64,000 nt of DNA from Symsagittifera roscoffensis. Its lineage: Eukaryota; Xenacoelomorpha; Acoela; Convolutidae. Each line of letters begins with the position of its first letter. The first letter of the stretch is position 1. The translations under genes and the position numbers were made by a program. The notes under the pieces are model-generated. The model was not told the DNA's origin. It did not search any database and worked only from the letters and a program-made list of their open reading frames with translations. The stretch covers positions 63,347,290 through 63,411,289 of the forward strand of contig NC_087063.1 of the NCBI RefSeq assembly GCF_963678635.1, given 5' to 3'. Shown one piece after another: positions 11,106 through 23,290 of the stretch.

Positions 11106-11916
11106 AACTGGTTCAGATGCGCGCATTTCTTATCATTTCGTTTAAAGCAATTCCACCAAACAAAGAATAACTCGACATGAAACTCAGCAATTGCACAGTT
11201 TCACTTAAAATCTCATTACAAGATTTTCCTAAGAATTTAGATTGTATAGGCTGTTCTAAGCAAAATTGCAATTGTTCTTTTGATCTTTCGATAGGTTTAT
11301 TTAATTAATTGCAAAAGGAATGCTGAAATGCGTAATCCCACTTACCGCATTTGGCACTTGCTTTCGAAAGAATGGAAATTTATGGATACTTGAGAACACA
11401 TCATAGTAAGGGCATCTGTTGTTCAGAAACATGTCCCCTCATATCATCAAAGACACGATGATTGCCGCAAATCATTCAACACATGCGGTGAAAAAAATTG
11501 AATTGAAAATCATTGCTTTGAAGGCAAAAATGAAGAAAATTGAGCGTTCAATTGAGGGAGAGAGGTAATTTGCTGTGAGTTTATGATCAATTTGAAAGTA
11601 ACTGGGCGAAAAAAAAGGTTATAACTTTTCCCCCAAAAATGAGCTCTGTAGCCGAAACGGCTAGATTTAGCAACATTATTTATTTAGGTAATTTAGGTAG
11701 CAAACTTTGTGCGATTGCTTCGCTCTCCAAAACGCTCGATAGTTAATCAACGTACCCTGTAATAATGACCAGAAATTCACATTTCTCAAGCAGTCGTCGC
11801 TAACGAAAGTCCCACTCTCATGGTTGCTCATGGACATTCAAGGTTTTTCCCATTTTTAGGTACCATAAAAACTCGGCATATACGGTTGGCTTATATTAAA
11901 GTCTTTTTCAGCCATG
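11106..11916. repeat. Repeat R2 (copy b)
   Basis: Better preserved than copy a, ending TTTTTCAGCCATGAT at 11,916, where it is cut and joined to gag1 sequence of E. It contains the coiled-coil-like coding scrap (SPHIIKD...ELKIIALKAKMKK) on the plus strand at about 11,428-11,568, interrupted by a stop. Confidence 0.6.
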
Positions 11917-12660
11917 ATAGTGATGAAGGATTTGTCGTTTTATTCTTATTTCAGGAAATTCTTGTTTACACAGGCTAGTTACTATTTATGACTTACTATT
12001 AATTTAAGGGTTTTAGCGTGGGTCATCTAAGAGGAAGGGCTCAAGTGATGGATGAGTAACCGAAGTTCTTCACTGTCTATCCTAATTTGAATGGTTAGTT
12101 TTTCAAAAATTTTTTGTTAGTCCTGGATCTTTATATGGGTTGGGGAATGATTCGACGTTTGAGGACGTTAGAATCTTTAAAAGTATTGGGTGGGGAGAAC
12201 AACATTGTTCTGATTGATCCAGGGGATGCCTTGATGATCACAAATTGAGTGAAATGAATTTAGTTTAAGTGAAATTAAAGATCCAGAGAAAGCCTTGATC
12301 ATCTATTTATAAATGAAAGGTGATTTATGGAAAAGCAAGGATAAGCCTTGATAAGTATTCTTAAAAAATTTAAGTTAATAAAAGTTAAAGAATTAAGTTT
12401 AAATGATAATAGTTTTTTAAAACTTTGCGGTTATGTTTTATGCGATGAAGCTGGGAAGACAAAAAAATGATGTGTATTGAACTTTAATGGAACTAACGAT
12501 AAATTTTTATACTAACCGATTTTTGTTTTTCAATGAACTATTTGTTCAAAAATTTTGATTTACTGCAGAATTTGGGAGGAACGAATGGTGTTTTTTTTAA
12601 TCGGTCGTTATTGTTTAAATATTAGGTTTAGCACCAAATGAGATGTTGATGAATTAGTCT
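11917..12660 (-). other. gag1 scrap and leader of element E
   Basis: 11,917-11,985 matches the gag1 N-terminal region. The rest is leader with the CAAGG/CCTTG hairpin trio at about 12,215-12,350. No intact ORF. Confidence 0.6.
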
Positions 12661-12910
12661 TCAAAAAATTTTCATGATAATAGAGGAAAATTTGCATTTA
12701 CTGCATAAAGTGTTCTAATTACAAAAATCTGTTCCGGTTTTCGTCTGATTATCAAGTAGTAGATTGGTCCATTTCCTAATCGTTGTTCACGCCTTAATCT
12801 TGGTTTTCTCGCAATACCTGGTTTTTCTTGTGTTGTTTGAAATATTGGCGTAGATTTTTTGAGACGTCTATTAAATTGTCTATTCCATCTAACATTTTGC
12901 AGTTATGCAA
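12661..12910 (-). pseudogene. Broken ORFa
   Basis: Essentially the same damaged ORFa as 9,361-9,590, as expected from the 3.32-kb duplication. Confidence 0.6.
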
Positions 12911-12972
12911 TTATCTAATTCCAACTTTAATTGTCTAATTCTAAGTTAGTTAAGGTCTTGTTCGAGATTTTT

Positions 12973-13355
12973 GGTCGCACCAGATTAGCTATGAACGGGG
13001 TTATGTACTAATCGAGTAATTTCAGATAAGGTACACGGCCTGTTCGTCACGTTATCTTATTTTCGGCCGGATAGTTCCGTGCAACTTCTTAGTCTAATAC
13101 CAATCTTAATCTTACTCTTATATCTCCTAGTCTCAATATATTTAGTGTATACTGGTTTTAAAGTTAGTTCTTGTGTTTATCCGGAAAGAGAACAACTGTA
13201 GTCTATGATTTTTCAAATTGTTGTGTTGCTGAAAGTACAAGAAGTTTCAGCACTTACAAATGAGTGTCAAGGTTAGAGCTGGGATTTGATTGATTAGTTA
13301 GTAATACTTTGTAGAGATACTTTTATCAAAAATTTAATTGGATTACTAGTTTACA
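12973..13355 (-). repeat. PBS and LTR of element E
   Basis: PBS 12,973-12,982 followed by LTR. It is nearly identical to 9,654-10,035. Confidence 0.7.
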
Positions 13356-14118
13356 ACTAGTCCAAGTACAATCTTCAATTGCGCGCATTTTTTACCGTTT
13401 CTTTTGTTGCAATTAGACCAAGCAAAGAAAAACTCGACATGAAGATCAGCGATTGCACAATTTTTCACTTTACAAAATTACAAGATTTTCCAATGAATTT
13501 AGATTGTATAGGCTGTTCTATGCAAAACTGTAATTGTTCTTTCAATCTTCCAATAGGTTTATTGAATTAATTGCAAAAGGAATGCTGAAATGCATTATCA
13601 CACTTGCCGCAGTTGGCACTTGCTTTCGAAAGAATGGACATCTATGGATACTTGAGAACACACCGTATTAGGGGCATCTGTTGTTCAGAAATGTGTCCCC
13701 TCATATCATCAAAGGTAAGATGATTGCCGCAAATCATTCAACACTTGCGGTGGAAAAATTGAATTAAAAACCATTGCTTTCAAGGCAAAAATGAAAAAAA
13801 AACTGAGCGTTTGTTTGAAGAAGAGGGGTGTTTTGTGGTGAGTTTATAATCATTTTGGAAGTAATTGGACGGAAATTAAAAAGGTTATATTTTTCCCCCA
13901 AAATGACCTCTGTTGCCGAAACTGCTATTTTTGGCAACAAAATTTACTTAGATAGTGTAGGTAGCAAACGTTGCTCCGCTCTCCAAAAAATTCGATAGTT
14001 CAAGAAAATACCTTGTAATAATGACCAGACAATCACCTTTTTGTTGCTCATGGACTTTCTAGGTTTTTCTCATATATAGGTACCATATATACCATTTTAG
14101 TACCGTTTTAGGTACCAT
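13356..14118. repeat. Repeat R2 (copy c)
   Basis: Tandem partner of copy a, without the local duplication near 10,350. It ends with GTACCGTTTTAGGTACCAT at 14,100-14,118, itself a short inverted repeat around GGTACC. Confidence 0.6.
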
Positions 14119-14390
14119 CAATCTTAATCTTACTCTTATCTCTACTAGTCTCAATAGATCTAGTGAATACTGGTTTTCGAGTTAGTTCTTGGAGTTTATC
14201 CAGAAGGAGAACAACTGTAGTCTAAGATTTAATCAAATTGTTCTGGAGCTGAAACTTCATGTAGTTTCAGTTCAGAACCTACATAAAAATGTTAATGTTT
14301 GAGATGGAATTTGATTGGTTAGTAAGTAATATTTTTAGAGATGATTTTATCAAAATTATAATTGGATAAAATTACTAGTTTACAACTGGT
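14119..14390 (-). repeat. Diverged LTR-like fragment of element E
   Basis: Tandem partner of 10,839-11,105. A short duplication within the hairpin (AGTTTCAGTTCAGAAC) distinguishes it. Confidence 0.55.
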
Positions 14391-16270
14391 TCAGATATGC
14401 GCATTTGTTATCATTTCGTTTAAAGCATTTCCACCAAACAAAGAATAACTCGACATGAAACTCAGCAGTTGCACAATTTCACTTAAAATCTCATTACAAG
14501 ATTTTCCTAAGAACTTAGATTAAATAGGCTGTTCTATGCAAAATTGCAATTGTTTTTTTGATCTTTCGATAGGTTTATTGAATTAATTGCAAAAGAATGC
14601 TGAAATGCGTAATCACACTTAACGCATTTGGCACTTGCTTTCGAAAGAATGGAAATTAATGGATACTTGAGAACACTTCATAGTAAGGGCATCTGTTGTT
14701 CAGAAACATGTCCCCTCATATCATCAAAGACACGATGATTGCCGCAAATCATTCAACACATGCGGTGGAAAAAATTGAAATGAAAACCCTTGCTTTGAAG
14801 GCAAAAATGAAGAAAACTGAGCGTTCAATTGAGTGAGAGAGGTAATTTGCTGTGAGTTTATGATCAATTTGGAAGTAATTGGACGAAAAAAAAGGTTAAA
14901 ACTTTTTCCCCCAAAATGAGCTCTGTAGCCGAAACTGCTAGATTTAGCAACATTATATACTTAAGGTAGCAAACTTTGTGCGAATGCTTCACTCTCCAAA
15001 ACGCTCGATAGTTAATCAACGTACCCTGTAATAATGACCAGAAATTCACGTTTCTCAAGCAGTCGTCGCTAACGAAAGTCCCACTCTCATGGTTGCTCCT
15101 GGACATTCAAGGTTTTTCCCATTTTTAGGAACCATAAAAACTCGGCATATACGGTTGGCTTATATTAAAGTCTTTTTCAGCCATGATTTGGATTTTGTAC
15201 TGAAGGGGTTTACCTCATTTCTTATCTTATAGCCAGTTTACTCACCACGCTCGAAAGTATGGTCAAAAATTTTGTCAAAGAGCACATATTGATTTCTTTA
15301 AAAAGTTTATTGTTTTGTTCAATTTACTGTGCTCAACACGTTTTGCGTTGATTGCCCAGCTACCAGCTAACCTCAATTTCTTGCTGAATGAAAAAAATAG
15401 TTGCTCAATTTCTGGATTTTTTGGAGACAGGTAATCTAACTTATTCGGCTAATTTGTTCTATTCCATTTTGAAGGAGTTTTGAACAACTTTTGAACAGCT
15501 TTGATTGAAGTGATTGAAATAATTTGTTCAGTTTTGTCAACTATCTTTAATTAAGCATGAGAATGAGGTTAGCTGGTAGCTATGAAAGTAGCTTAAAACG
15601 TGTCGAGCACAGTAAAAATGTACAGAACAATAAACTTTCACAAGAAACCATAAGGTGAGTCAATTGGCAATCAGCTTCAGATTAAGCCAAAACCATTCAA
15701 CTTGAAATCCAAATCATGGCTGAAAAAGACTTTAAAATTTGTCAATCGTAAATGCCGATTTTTTATGGTAAGTAAAACGGGAAAAACCATGAAAATCCAT
15801 GAGCAACCATGAGAATGGGACTTTCATTAGCGACGACTTCTTGAGAAAGGTGAACTTCTGGTCATTATTACCGGAAACTTTCTGTAACTATTGGTTTTTT
15901 TGAGAGCGAAACAACCGCAAAAAGTTTGCTACCTACATTTTGAGGTAGCAAAAGAGAACTCATTTTGGAGAAAAAAATCAACACGTTCGTCTTCATTGAC
16001 TTTCCAATTGATGATAAACTCAACGCAGCTCGCCTTTCCTCATCAATCAAATGCTCAGTTTCCTCCATTTTTGCCTTCAAAGCAATGACTTTCAATTCAA
16101 TTTGTTCCACCGCATGGTTTGAATGATTTGCGGCAACTGTCGTGTCTTTGATGATATGAGGGGACATATTCTGAACAACAATTTTTTCTGCTCCGATGGG
16201 TTCTCAAGGATCCATATGTGTCCATTCTTTCGAAAACAGGTGCCAATTGTCCGGTATGAATTTCAGCATC
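14391..16270. repeat. Large palindrome built from repeat R2
   Basis: The left arm (14,391-15,450, R2 orientation) and right arm (about 15,460-16,270, inverted) pair through several landmarks: TTTTTCAGCCATGAT at 15,169 with TCATGGCTGAAAAAG at 15,714; GTGCTCAACACGTTTTGCG at 15,330 with GTGTCGAGCACAG near 15,600; CTACCAGCTAACCTCA with TGAGGTTAGCTGGTAG. The arms differ by many substitutions, so it is an old fold-back structure and not a recent inversion. The outer limit of the left arm is uncertain. Confidence 0.65.
15868..16167 (-). pseudogene. Captured coding scrap within R2 (coiled-coil-like)
   Basis: The longest version of a short coding segment found in every R2 copy. Its first half reads MSPHIIKDTTVAANHSNHAV, then a heptad-like stretch rich in E, K, L and I (residues about 20-50). 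The second half is not conserved in the other copies. It may be an exon fragment of a host gene or of R2's own former protein. No family recognised. Confidence 0.35.
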
Positions 16271-16334
16271 TCAAGAAAAACGGGCTCAGTAGGAAAATCA
16301 ATGTCAACTTCTGGACAACCTCGGAACAGGTCTA

Positions 16335-17210
16335 GGTGGTGTATAGTGGGAAGAAGCGGACATGAAAAACACAGCTATAATTATTTGTGTCTCAGGATGG
16401 AGAATCAGAAAAGGCTAAATCAAATTCACCCAAATCTAAAGATACAAAATACACTATGTAGAGATATCTGGAACCAACTACAAACGTTATTGCAACGAGA
16501 ATTGCAACAATCGACCGATATGAAGAGTTCTTCCATAAACAAGGCAGAAAGGAAACTTTGGAGCAGTTCGACTGCGTTTTGACAGAACTGATGGAAAAAG
16601 AAATTTTCAAATACCCAGCCTGTAACGACGCAGGACTCGAAGCAGTATTTTCAGAGATCTGTTTTCAGCAATCATGTCCCACGGAGAAAAGCGGGCGTTG
16701 GATTTTGCTTATGGGCCAGGAAAAAGCCTCAAAAATCAACTACGGATTCGATAACAAGGGACATCGGTACAAATCGGAAGCAGCGCACAGACAAAACAAT
16801 AGCCTGTAAAATTCATCCAAATATGAGGTAACTACAAAAAACGAACTCGAGATGGTCGATGTCGAGAAATAACACCATACAAAAACGGACACCGCACATA
16901 AACGGATTTCAGCCGGACACCAAATCTGCTACAGATGCACCAAAAAGGGTCGATTCGTGCAGCTATGCAAATTGAGCAATGTCAGATAATCTAGGAGGAA
17001 TAAAAGCAAGAACAGAACCTACAGAAAACAGATATGGTGCCACATGCAAGCTACCTTTAAGCGTGAGACGTAATTCCAAGTTGGGAATTGATCCCACCGG
17101 ATGACTCAACCATCAGTTCCATAAAACTCGAACAAAAGAAATTGGAGACAGTGGAAGAAGAAGATACTTTATGCACTAAAGCTGTCATATTATCTAAAAA
17201 GATAGTTATT
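16335..17210 (+). pseudogene. gag remnant of a different LTR retroelement
   Basis: Broken plus-strand coding sequence unlike the gag of E. The segment 16,558-16,809 and the frame just before it read like a Ty3/gypsy Gag capsid end (EEFFHKQGRKETLEQF, then LTELMEKE). Near 16,930 follows a knuckle-like CYRCTKKGRFVQLC, in which the expected His of a CCHC box is replaced. Several frameshifts and stops. Base composition is visibly richer in G+C than the surrounding E sequence, consistent with a separate origin. Confidence 0.5.
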
Positions 17211-17925
17211 TAGTAAGAAAGTAAAGAAACGATTTAATTTTCATGGGTGCTTCATTTTATAAACTCTCCAACTCACCCTTGATTTGCCCACTTTTTTAAA
17301 CTCTCTTTAGCACTTGAACAACTTCGCATGACAATAGTAGTAGTCAAATGAATTTCAAGTTGACTCACAAAATGATAACAACCTTGCAGAGATTTCACGC
17401 GTTTCAAATTTTCCTTTAACCTTGTTTGAATAGAAACTAAACTTCAATACTCAACGCAGCGTACTAACGCACCGCCCAAACAACATGTACAGGAAAGTCC
17501 CACTATTACTTAAATCAGAATAAAACAGGATAACATATCCTTTTAAAATTCAAAAAACTTCTTATCAACACCACTTGAAACCTAAATAAACTCCAAACAA
17601 ACTACAATCAAAGAAAAACTGTTTTTGAGAAAAAGACACAACCAAAGGAACAAAAAAGAAAACAACTGAAAAGAAAGAAAAGAAAAAGTAATAAGCAAGG
17701 AAAGACTCTATTCAAAGATACCCAAATGGTCTAACCCGCCATTTGTTCGAAGGAACTCTTGAGCATGGGCTTAGAATCAATTCACTTAATTTTTTATCAA
17801 GAGTGGCTCTAAGGTGAGCAATTTTCTAAACTAACCCAAAGAAATAAAACGTTTTTGGGAAAATAACTAAAAAAATCAAATCTCAAACTGAATCGTTTAA
17901 AGTGCAAATATATGATAATTTAATC
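17211..17925. other. No recognisable feature
   Basis: AT-rich sequence without a convincing ORF or a match to the repeats elsewhere in the window. It may be the remainder of the element at 16,335-17,210 or host DNA. Confidence 0.4.
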
Positions 17926-18240
17926 AATTATGATGATGTAGCTTCTGAGTCAGACAAATAATTTTGATTTTTTTTGGGTTATTTTTGTTTATTGAATCTT
18001 TCCTGTCTTGAAGTTCCTTTATTGTGTTTGTATCTAATTCTGAAATGGAGTTTCGTCTTCTTGAAAAAAAAAATTTTGGTAATTTGCTTTTGTTTTGCTT
18101 TTACTGTCTTTTTTCGTGTTTGTCTTTATATCTAGTATATCCTATTGTTCGTCTGTGTTGTGTGATTACAAGATCGTATCTTTGGTTTTTAATTAAACAG
18201 TTATGCAATATTATTGTTTGCTTAGTGCCTAGATAATCTC
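17926..18240 (-). pseudogene. Broken ORFb of element E
   Basis: Closely matches ORFb at 5,202-5,492, with an inserted run of A near 18,066-18,075 (T on the coding strand) and other changes that shift the frame. The LHNC and YDLVIT phrases remain. Confidence 0.65.
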
Positions 18241-19200
18241 TTGATATAAGGTGTAGGTTGCCTAACCTTTTAATTCTTACGGTTTTTGTGTGGTTATCTT
18301 AACTTGGGGCATAGATTGTCGTGGTTGACGAAGTTAGAGAGAGAGCATATCACTTCTTGAGAATGATTTCTTACTTTCTCGTGACTAGGTTAATCTATTG
18401 GTTAACTTACTTAATCATACTTAGGGGTTTTGATTTGTGATCAAGGGTTGGAGAATAGTAAATCAATCCACAAGGTGCAGGTATACTTGGAACACAGGTT
18501 GATCGTTAGATTCTATTTTATGACTTACTATTAATTTAAGGGTTTTAGCCTGGGTCATCTAAGAGGAAGGGTTCAAGTGAAGGATGAGTAACCGAGGTTT
18601 TTCACTGTCTATCTTATCTTAATTTGAATGGTTAGTTATTCAAAAAAATTTTGTTAGTCCTGGGTCTTTATATGGGTTGGGGAATGAATCGACGCTTGAG
18701 GTCGCTAGACACTTTAAAAGTATAAAGTGGGGAGAACAACATTGTTCTGATTGATCCAAGGGATGCCTTGATGATCACAAATTAGTGAAATGAATTTAGT
18801 TTAAGTGAAATTCAAGATCCAAAGAAAACCTTGATCATCTATTTATAAATAAAAAGTGATTTATGGAAAAACGAGGATAAGCCTTGATAAGTTTTCTTGT
18901 AAAACTTAGGTTAATAAAAGTTAAAGAATTACAGTTTAAATGATAATAGTTTTTTAAAATTTTGCGGTTATGTTTTATGCGATGAAGCTGGGAAGAAGAA
19001 AAAATGATGTGTATGAAACTAACGATAAATTTTTATACCATCCAATGTTTGTTTTTTTATTCATTAAACTATTTTTTCAAAAAATTTTGATTTACTGCAG
19101 AATTTGGAAGAAACGACTTGTATTTTTTTTATCGTTCGTTATTGTTTAATTATTAGGTTTAGCACCAGGTGAGATGTTGATAAATTATTCTTCAAAATGA
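18241..19200 (-). other. Leader of element E
   Basis: Untranslated leader with the CAAGG/CCTTG repeats at about 18,755-18,900. It matches 5,493-6,440 throughout. Confidence 0.6.
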
Positions 19201-19450
19201 TTTTCATGTTAGTAAAAGAAAATTTGAATTTACTGCATTAAGTATTCATAATACAAATACTTGTTCCGGCTTTCGTAGAACTATCATGTAGTAGATTGGT
19301 CCGTTTCCTAATCGTTGTTCACGCCTTGGTCTTGGTCTTCATGCAATACCTGGTTTTTCTTGTGTTGTTTGAAATTTTGGCATAGATTTATTGAGACGTA
19401 GGAACATTTCTATTAAATTGTCTATTCCACCTAATATTTTGCAGTTTTGC
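19201..19450 (-). pseudogene. Broken ORFa of element E
   Basis: Diverged ORFa with stops, in the usual position upstream of the PBS at 19,515. ATTTTGCAG/TTTTGCAA landmarks flank the start. Confidence 0.55.
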
Positions 19451-19514
19451 AATCATATAATTCCAAGTTTAATTGTCTAATTCTATGTTAGTTAAGGTCT
19501 TGTTCGAGAATTTT

Positions 19515-19897
19515 GGTCGCACCAGATTAGCTATGAACGGGTTCTGTACTGATAGAGTAATTTCGGATAAGGTACACTACCTGTTCGTCACGTTATCTTA
19601 TTTTCGGCCGGATAGGTTCGTGAAACTTCTTTGTCTAATACCAATCTTAATCTTACTCTTATATCTCCTAGTCTCAATGGATTTAGTGCAAACTGGTTTT
19701 CGAGTTAGTTCTTGGAGTTTATCCGGTAGGAGAACAACTGTAGCCTAAGATTTATTCAAGTTGTTGTGTTGCTGAAGCTACAAATAGTTTCAGCACTTAC
19801 AAATTAGCGTCAAGGTTAGAGCTAGATTATGATTGGTTAGTTAGTAATACTTTATAGAGATACTTTATCAAAAATTTAATTGGAAATAAATACTAGT
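19515..19897 (-). repeat. PBS and LTR of element E
   Basis: PBS 19,515-19,524, LTR to about 19,897. It is more diverged than the other left-side copies (for example GGATAGGTTCGTGAAAC) and is followed by R2. Confidence 0.7.
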
Positions 19898-20624
19898 TTT
19901 GAACTGGTTCAAGTACAATTTTCAATTGCGCGCACTTCTTATCATTTCCTTTGTAGCAATTTAAGCAAACAAAGAATAACTCGACTTGAAGATCAGCGAT
20001 TGTACAATTTCATTTAAAATCTCATTACAAGATTTTCTTAAGAAATTAGATTATATAGGCTGTTCTATGCAAAACGGCAATTGTTCTTTTGATCTTTTGA
20101 TAGATTTATTGAATTAATTGCAAAAAGAAGGCTGAATTTCATTATCAATTTGCCGCATTCGACACTTGCTTACGAAAGAATGGACATATATGGATACTTG
20201 AGAACTCATCATAGTAAGGGCATCTGTTGTTCAGAAACATGTCCCCTCATATCATGAAAGACACGATGATTGCCGCAAATCATTCAACACATGCGGTGAA
20301 AAAAATTGAATTGAAAATCATTGCTTTGAAGGCAAAAATGAAGAAAATTGAGCGTTTAATTGAGGGAGAGAGGTAATTTGCTGTGAGTTTATGATCAATT
20401 TGGAAGTAATTGGACGAAAAAAAAGGTTAAAACTTTTTCCCCCAAAATGAGCTCTGTAGCCGAAACTGCTAGATTTAGCAACATTATATACTTAAGGTAG
20501 CAAACTTTGTGCGAATGCTTCGCTCTCCAAAACGCTCGATAGTTAATCAACGTACCCTGTAATAATGACCAGAAATTCACATTTCTCAAGCAGTCGTCGC
20601 TAACGAAAGTCTCACTCTCATGGT
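19898..20624. repeat. Repeat R2 (copy d), cut by the assembly gap
   Basis: Follows the LTR as in 10,036 and 13,356, but its inner part is closest to copy b and the left arm of the palindrome. It ends in the N run. Confidence 0.6.
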
Positions 20625-20824
20625 NNNNNNNNNNNNNNNNNNNNNNNNNNNNNNNNNNNNNNNNNNNNNNNNNNNNNNNNNNNNNNNNNNNNNNNNNNNN
20701 NNNNNNNNNNNNNNNNNNNNNNNNNNNNNNNNNNNNNNNNNNNNNNNNNNNNNNNNNNNNNNNNNNNNNNNNNNNNNNNNNNNNNNNNNNNNNNNNNNNN
20801 NNNNNNNNNNNNNNNNNNNNNNNN
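20625..20824. other. Assembly gap of 200 N
   Basis: Exactly 200 undetermined bases. The orientation of element E changes from minus to plus across it, so the true distance and join are unknown. Confidence 0.99.
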
Positions 20825-21440
20825 CCTTATATTCCTTTAAATTACAAGAGCATCAAGGTATCTTTTTTGAAACTTGAATCTTAAAGATTTTTATCAATAT
20901 CTTTTTCAACTCCTAGATCATCAAAGCTGCCCTTGGATCTATTAAATTCGACTTGCAGGGTCAACCAATCTTTTCAACTCAGTGTCTAACGACTCACCCA
21001 TGGTGTCGATTCCTTTTCGAACCCTTTAAACTACACAGGGCTCGCTGGCATTTTTTTCTTTCAAAAACTTACACTTCAAGGCAGGTAACTTTAAAATTAG
21101 TAAGCTTTAAACAGTATCTATCGATCTACCTGTTTTCTAGTTTTACCTAAACCATTAAGATTGATGTACAATTCTCCAAAGCTCCGATCGATTTACAAGT
21201 AAGACTAGGAATACTTAAAAGCATAGAACGTCACTTGTTTGACAGCAGTATACATCAATAAATGGAACATCAGTCAAGTCTCTTCTCAACCTGTCTTGCC
21301 ACGACAAACTGATTAGGATAATTATCACAAAATAATTAAGGAACAACATTTAACGCCTTGATTTTTCATGAATCTTTCATCCTAACACTTATGTCAAAAT
21401 CAAATTTTGCAAACGAATAAACAATATTTCTGCAGAATTC
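20825..21440 (+). other. Decayed leader of element E, plus strand
   Basis: Reverse complement of the leader seen elsewhere: GATCATCAA-GC-CCTTGGATC near 20,917-20,940, GTCTAACGACTC near 20,983, and the CCCTTTAAACTAC block. Strongly diverged, no ORF. Confidence 0.5.
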
Positions 21441-21594
21441 TCAAAGTAATTTTTCTTGATGCGATCTCCTAAAAACACCACATAAACAACGATTAGGTTG
21501 AATTGGGTTAAAAAACGCTCCCTGAGATAAATGTTTTTTTTTTGGACAAAAGCGATTACTAAAAAGTTGATTTTCAGGAAAACGCAATGTAATT

Positions 21595-21700
21595 TCAGAA
21601 TCAGATACTACAACAATACGTAAATTGAAGCAAGCCAGAAATCAAAAAGCAACACATCAGATATTTTTTTTTGACTCACAAGGGACATTAACATCATCTT
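21595..21700 (+). pseudogene. ORFb C-terminal remnant
   Basis: One plus-strand frame reads ESDTTTIRKLKQARNQK, matching the SESDTNTIKELQDRK end of ORFb at 5,202-5,492. The N-terminal half is not recognisable. Confidence 0.5.
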
Positions 21701-21739
21701 CGAAAAGTATCAGAAGAACAAAAAGACTTTCGGGACAAT

Positions 21740-23290
21740 CCAGCCCGAACATATAATTGGAATCAACCCATAAGAGACATTGAACTTTTTACATTAACAT
21801 TGATACCATTTCATGAAAAAACTGATTCAAGAATAGGACGAAACTTTGAGGATGACTCTATCCAACCATTTGTCATATACTCCCAGATAGTGACGCATCA
21901 CGAAGACCAGTACACTTAACCACTATCTCATAACCTATTTTATGAAGACTATGCAAATTTTATTTCTAGTAGTAAAAATCGAAAGACAGAAAATTTATCC
22001 CTACTCACGCAATTCATGCAATATAACCTCACAAAATAGACATTTCACAATAGAGCAATTACCGCCAAACTCAATTAATAGTACTCCATCACATAAAGTA
22101 CAAACTAATTACATAGAAAAGGTTTTTCAAAACATTCATGGAATGCATCAAAAACATGTTCACAAAAGATGTTTTTGCTCTTAACTTGAGTTACGTTTCC
22201 ATCTTTCATCACAACAAACATCACGACATGCAATTGTAAGAAAAAAAATTTTTAACCCATAAAAAAAGTTTTCGCAAATAATAGTTTCAATAATCCATTA
22301 ACAGATCAAGCTCAAACAAAATTATTACAATCTCCAGATCATGCCTATCATCAAATTACAAATTCACAATCGGCCAGTTTTCTCAATAGAAAAAAAATCA
22401 CACAGACCATTCTGAAATTTTTCCATTTTTTCAAAAAAACTATACGGACGAAGAAATGAAAACACTTCTCAGATACTGAACAATACTTTTGTAAAACAAG
22501 ACTTTAAACAAATCCAAGATAAAATGACTAACGAGGAAAAACCAGATTTTTTTGCGAATTTTTTGTAGACGCTCATACAAATGATCAACGAAGACCAAAA
22601 CACAGTAAAATCAAGTCTCACATTTTCAACTCAATACCCAATACTTAAAATTTCCAACCAGAAGCAATGAAAAATGAATTACAAAACCATATTTTTCTAC
22701 AACAACACGAAACTACTAGGAACCAGCTTACAATTTTTACTCAAATACCAAACACAGCAGAATCACTACAAATGATAATGAATCCATAATTTATGGGTTG
22801 ATCGTCAATCACACCAGATGAATTTCTTATGACTTTCAACTTTAAATACTCTGTTGAACATTTTGAAATGCCATAACAGTAAATCTAACTTTCAATGTAG
22901 GCCCAGAACCTATACACTCAGTTCTTCGTCAAAACTGGTTCATAAACGTATAGCATGGTTACAAACAACTTTTGATGGGCCAACTCGAAAATTGTTATCC
23001 GTTTAGCCGATAAAAACAGAATTCAGTTGAAAACAATTTTCGCGAGAATTTTCAAAGATGTTCAAACAACATCAAAAATATTTAAATCCCTAGAAAACCG
23101 AGCCAAACAATTAACCAACAAGCTGTAAGAGCAGAAATATTTGTATGGAAAGCCATTTTTTAAAAATACTCACAATTACATACACAAAAAGACGACAGAG
23201 ATTCTAATGATGACCTAAGCACCCCAATTTTGTTTTAAAAAAAATACTAATCAAAAGAAGAGCATTACACACTTCATCAATTCGCAAACC
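21740..23290 (+). pseudogene. gag1-gag2 remnant of the old plus-strand copy
   Basis: Follows gag order: a gag1 N-terminal piece at 21,942-22,184, an unreadable middle, then capsid at about 22,690-23,100 with LQQHETTRNQLTIFTQIPN and NTAESLQM. The capsid-nucleocapsid linker near 23,200 keeps the same base spacing (CTAATGATGACC) as the recent copy. Numerous stops. Confidence 0.65.

Larger units (their letters stand above)
9240..15190. repeat. Tandem duplication of a leader-LTR-R2 unit, period about 3.32 kb
   Basis: The PBS at 9,654 and 12,973, and the short open stretches at 10,060 and 13,379, are both exactly 3,319 apart. Each unit reads leader/ORFa remnant, LTR, R2, LTR-like fragment, R2. Small indels accumulate along the unit (the second R2 begins at 11,106 and 14,391, offset 3,285), so the duplication is not brand-new. 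Confidence 0.75.

Noticed and set aside
20620-20877. Apparent ORF across the N run
   Set aside because: Consists mostly of undetermined bases.
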